16,039 bases of DNA from Deltaproteobacteria bacterium (GTDB lineage Bacteria; Desulfobacterota; Syntrophia; Syntrophales; UBA2210): contig JAFDAR010000015.1 of NCBI GenBank assembly GCA_019313735.1, positions 1 to 16,039 of the forward strand, written 5' to 3'. The position numbers and the translations under genes were made by a program. Below are positions 14,064 to 16,039 of this stretch, one piece after another (within the stretch, counting starts at the first letter, position 1; every line of letters begins with the position of its first letter). Under the pieces are notes generated by a model. The model worked only from the letters and a program-made list of their open reading frames with translations. It ran no database searches and had not been told where the DNA came from.

Positions 14064-14169
14064 AGTCGTAAAAAGTCAGAAAACACCATTTTTTGTCATT
14101 CCGGCGGAAGCCGGAATCCAGTAATTTCAATATGTTCTGGATGCCGGATCAAGTCCGGCATGACGTTTT
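14064..14169. repeat. Dispersed repeat, copy 2, fused to the end of proB
   Basis: Bases 14080-14169 are the exact reverse complement of 3326-3415. The terminal AGTCGTAAAAAGTC (14064-14077) matches the end of copy 1 with one difference, but on the other side of the core. The copy lies between convergent ogt and proB. Its two hairpins could end transcription from both, and it encodes the last 23 residues and stop of proB. Confidence 0.93.
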
Positions 14170-15253
14170 GTTTATCCCCCAGCACCTGCTCAATCCTGGA
14201 AGTTTTGAGGCCCTTTATCCTGTCTATGTCCGAAGAACTGTAATTGACAAGACCCTTGGCGATTGAAACGCCGTTCACATCCACGCATGTCACGGGATCA
14301 CCCACGCGAAAATCACCCTCGACACTGACGATACCCGAAGGGAGAAGACTCCTGCCCTGGTTTATTATGGCATCTTTGGCCCCTTTGTCGATGCATATCT
14401 TTCCCCTGGAACGCAGGGTAAAGGCTATCCAGTACTTTTTACTTTTCATGTGCTGTGCCATTGGCAGGAACAGTGTGCCTGTCTCCCTGCCCGAGAGTAT
14501 GTCGTTCAGTATGCCGGTCTTTTTGCCGTGGGCTATGATGTAAGGGATGCCGAAAGCGGTCACCTTCCGGGCCGCGATTACCTTGCTCTTCATTCCGCCC
14601 ATGCCCACGGTATCCGCTTCGGATGAGGCAGCGGCTTCTATCTCGTCGGTTATCTCTGTGACCAGGGAGATCAGCCGGGATTTCTCCGGTCCCCTGGGAT
14701 CCCTGTCGTACAGCCCCTCGGTGTTGGTCAGATTTATCAGGAGGTTGGCTTCCGTGATATTTGCCGTCATGGCGGCGAGATTGTCATTGTCACCGAACTT
14801 TATTTCATCCACGGAGACCGTGTCATTTTCATTTATAATGGGAACAACCCCCCATTCCGTGAGGGTTGAAAGTGTGTTGCGTATATTGAGAAATCTCTGC
14901 CTGTCGGTGAGATCGCTCATAGTGAGCAGTACCTGCGCGGTCACCAGTCCGTGCCTGCCGAAGGCATTGGAGTATACCCTCATCAGCCTTCCCTGTCCCA
15001 CGGCCGCGGCCGCCTGTTTCTGGGGCAGGCTTTTGAGGCTTTCTTTGAAACCCATCCTGTGCACGCCGGACGCAATAGCCCCTGAGGAAACAATGACGAA
15101 GTGGAATCCCTTTTTGGAATATTCGGATATTTCATCGACAAGATGTTCGATTATATCGAGATCAAGACCGTCGTCTCCCGTCAGTACGCCGCTTCCTATC
15201 TTGACTAATATCCTCTTTGCGCCTTTTAGTATGCTGATTCTTTCTTCCGACAT
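14096..15253 (-). CDS. proB: Glutamate 5-kinase with repeat-encoded C-terminus
   Basis: ProB phosphorylates glutamate to gamma-glutamyl phosphate, the first and usually proline-inhibited step of proline synthesis. The amino-acid kinase domain (about 10-255) has ILVKIGSGVLTGDDG, VSSGAIASG, NENDTVSVDEIKFGDNDNLAA, LTNTEGLYDRDPR and GMGGMKSKVIAA. A PUA domain follows (about 283-355, RGKICIDKGAKDAI to RVGDPVTCVDVNG). At 385 residues it is a little longer than the usual 365-375. After VLGDKQ the family's usual ending, which resembles YYDEVIHRDNLV, is absent. The last 23 residues (starting NVMPDLIRHPEH) are read from the repeat at 14080-14169. The core enzyme looks intact. It lies downstream of obgE on the same strand; proA is not in view. 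Confidence 0.95.
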   Translation of the reverse strand: MSEERISILKGAKRILVKIGSGVLTGDDGLDLDIIEHLVDEISEYSKKGFHFVIVSSGAIASGVHRMGFKESLKSLPQKQAAAAVGQGRLMRVYSNAFGRHGLVTAQVLLTMSDLTDRQRFLNIRNTLSTLTEWGVVPIINENDTVSVDEIKFGDNDNLAAMTANITEANLLINLTNTEGLYDRDPRGPEKSRLISLVTEITDEIEAAASSEADTVGMGGMKSKVIAARKVTAFGIPYIIAHGKKTGILNDILSGRETGTLFLPMAQHMKSKKYWIAFTLRSRGKICIDKGAKDAIINQGRSLLPSGIVSVEGDFRVGDPVTCVDVNGVSIAKGLVNYSSSDIDRIKGLKTSRIEQVLGDKQNVMPDLIRHPEHIEITGFRLPPE

Positions 15254-15312
15254 CCTGTTTCCGTGACCCCTCTTTGCTTTATTTGTTACCCGGAATGATC
15301 CTTTAACTTTTA

Positions 15313-15401
15313 CAACTACTCACGTAGTCAGGCTGTCCCGACGAGTCGGGATTTGTAACCTGAATGTCTTCAGCCTACAGTCTAAACAACCTGAGTAGTT
15401 G
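15313..15401. repeat. 89-bp element with 10-bp inverted ends between proB and obgE
   Basis: CAACTACTCA (15313-15322) and TGAGTAGTTG (15392-15401) are exact inverted ends. Inside are two hairpins: ACTAC/GTAGT with a 4-nt loop (15315-15328) and TCCCGA/TCGGGA with a 4-nt loop (15336-15351). The right end overlaps the last six codons and stop of obgE. It may be a small non-autonomous mobile or REP-like element, or an obgE terminator without a clear T-run. No second copy is in the window. Confidence 0.6.
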
Positions 15402-16039
15402 CCAGCTTTTCTACTATCTCTTTCATCAGCGCCCCTGTACCTTCCCCGGTAACGGCCGAGATGGGGAAGACGCGGATGCCCTTTTCCCCGAAGATGTCCA
15501 CCTGTTCTTTCAGCCTTTCTTTTGTCGCGGTAAGATCAATCTTGTTTATAACCACTATCTGAGGTTTTACCCGCACAGCGGAGCTGAATGACGCAAGTTC
15601 GTTGTTTATGGTTTCAAAATCCTCCCACGCGCCGGTGAAGGGGTCCTTGGATATGTCGATGATATGAAGCAGGATGGAAGTTCTTTCTATGTGGCGCAGG
15701 AATTTCATGCCCAGCCCCGCGCCCAGATGAGCGCCTTCTATAAGGCCTGGTATGTCCGCGATGACAAAGGTCTTGTAATCCCCGACATTTACCACTCCCA
15801 GATTGGGCTTCAGGGTGGTAAAGGGATAGTCCGCTATCCTGGGTCTTGCCGCGGACACGCTTGATATAAGCGTTGACTTGCCCACATTCGGGAAGCCCAC
15901 GGTTCCCACATCGGCGATAAGTTTGAGTTCAAGGCTGACAGTCTTTTCTTCTCCCGGAAGCCCCTCCTGCGCGTAGCGGGGTGCCCTGTTTGTGGAGGTC
16001 TTGAATCTGGCGTTTCCTCTTCCCCCTATGCCGCCTTTT
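15382..16039 (-). CDS. obgE: GTPase Obg/CgtA, C-terminal part, cut by window edge
   Basis: The gene enters from the right edge, so its start is not visible and the internal GTG at 15909 is not the start. The visible part opens with the end of the glycine-rich Obg fold (KGGIGGRGNARFKTSTNRAP), then the GTPase domain: G1 GFPNVGKST, G2 region DYPFTTLKPN, G3 DIPGLIEGAHLGAG, G4 NKID and G5 SAVTGEG. Obg is an essential ribosome-associated GTPase that acts in 50S assembly and stress signalling. The protein ends soon after the G domain, as in short Obg proteins. The last residues (ATTQVV) and the TAG stop lie in the end of an inverted-repeat element. proB downstream on the same strand is a frequent neighbour, consistent with an rplU-rpmA-obgE-proB cluster. 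Confidence 0.96.
   Translation of the reverse strand, partial: KGGIGGRGNARFKTSTNRAPRYAQEGLPGEEKTVSLELKLIADVGTVGFPNVGKSTLISSVSAARPRIADYPFTTLKPNLGVVNVGDYKTFVIADIPGLIEGAHLGAGLGMKFLRHIERTSILLHIIDISKDPFTGAWEDFETINNELASFSSAVRVKPQIVVINKIDLTATKERLKEQVDIFGEKGIRVFPISAVTGEGTGALMKEIVEKLATTQVV

Noticed and set aside
15263..15270. GGGGTCAC on the minus strand before proB as another repeat head
   Set aside because: Only 8 bases match and nothing follows that resembles the TCTT or an inverted arm.

Overview
The window looks like a chromosomal stretch from a Gram-negative anaerobe-like bacterium of roughly balanced base composition. The best guess is a member of Desulfobacterota (former Deltaproteobacteria), for example a Syntrophales-type organism. 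This is inferred from the phenylacetate-CoA ligase plus tandem-ACT pair, the FadD15-type acyl-CoA ligase, the PdxST route to vitamin B6, a periplasmic ProX without a lipobox, and abundant short intergenic repeats. No single gene proves the taxon, and no rRNA, tRNA, CRISPR array or intact insertion sequence was seen.

Layout. The left edge cuts a DNA methyltransferase (1-580). It is followed by pdxS-pdxT (854-2403), a lone SAM-dependent methyltransferase (2565-3239), and a co-directional trio: acyl-CoA synthetase, paaK and a tandem ACT protein (3470-7047). A perfect 27-bp inverted repeat separates this trio from a convergent proX-proV-proW glycine betaine importer on the minus strand (7144-10249). 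That importer has a long leader holding a strong promoter and a 16-codon leader ORF. A patatin-like phospholipase (minus) and a polyprenyl diphosphate synthase (plus) diverge from a 246-bp region with two near-consensus promoters and a perfect operator-like palindrome. Then come a gamma-carbonic anhydrase homologue, a repeat cluster, an Ogt-type DNA alkyltransferase, and on the minus strand proB and the end of obgE (a common obgE-proB order).

How the genes fit together. PdxST makes pyridoxal phosphate from ribose 5-phosphate, glyceraldehyde 3-phosphate and glutamine. The ligase trio activates fatty and aromatic acids to CoA thioesters, with the ACT protein as a probable small-molecule sensor. 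ProXVW imports osmoprotectant. ProB starts proline synthesis and is also osmotically relevant. Most of this is ordinary housekeeping content.

The unusual layer is the repeats. At least five kinds of short palindromic or inverted-repeat element sit at gene 3' ends. In four genes (gamma-carbonic anhydrase, ogt, proB, obgE) the stop codon and the last few to about 23 codons appear to come from a repeat. The clearest case is proB: its usual C-terminal end is replaced by a 23-residue tail encoded by a 90-bp repeat whose perfect inverted copy lies 10.7 kb away, upstream of the acyl-CoA synthetase. No previously undescribed multi-gene system is evident. The repeat-supplied protein ends, the repeat-bounded ogt and the two regulatory regions are the parts most worth a second look.
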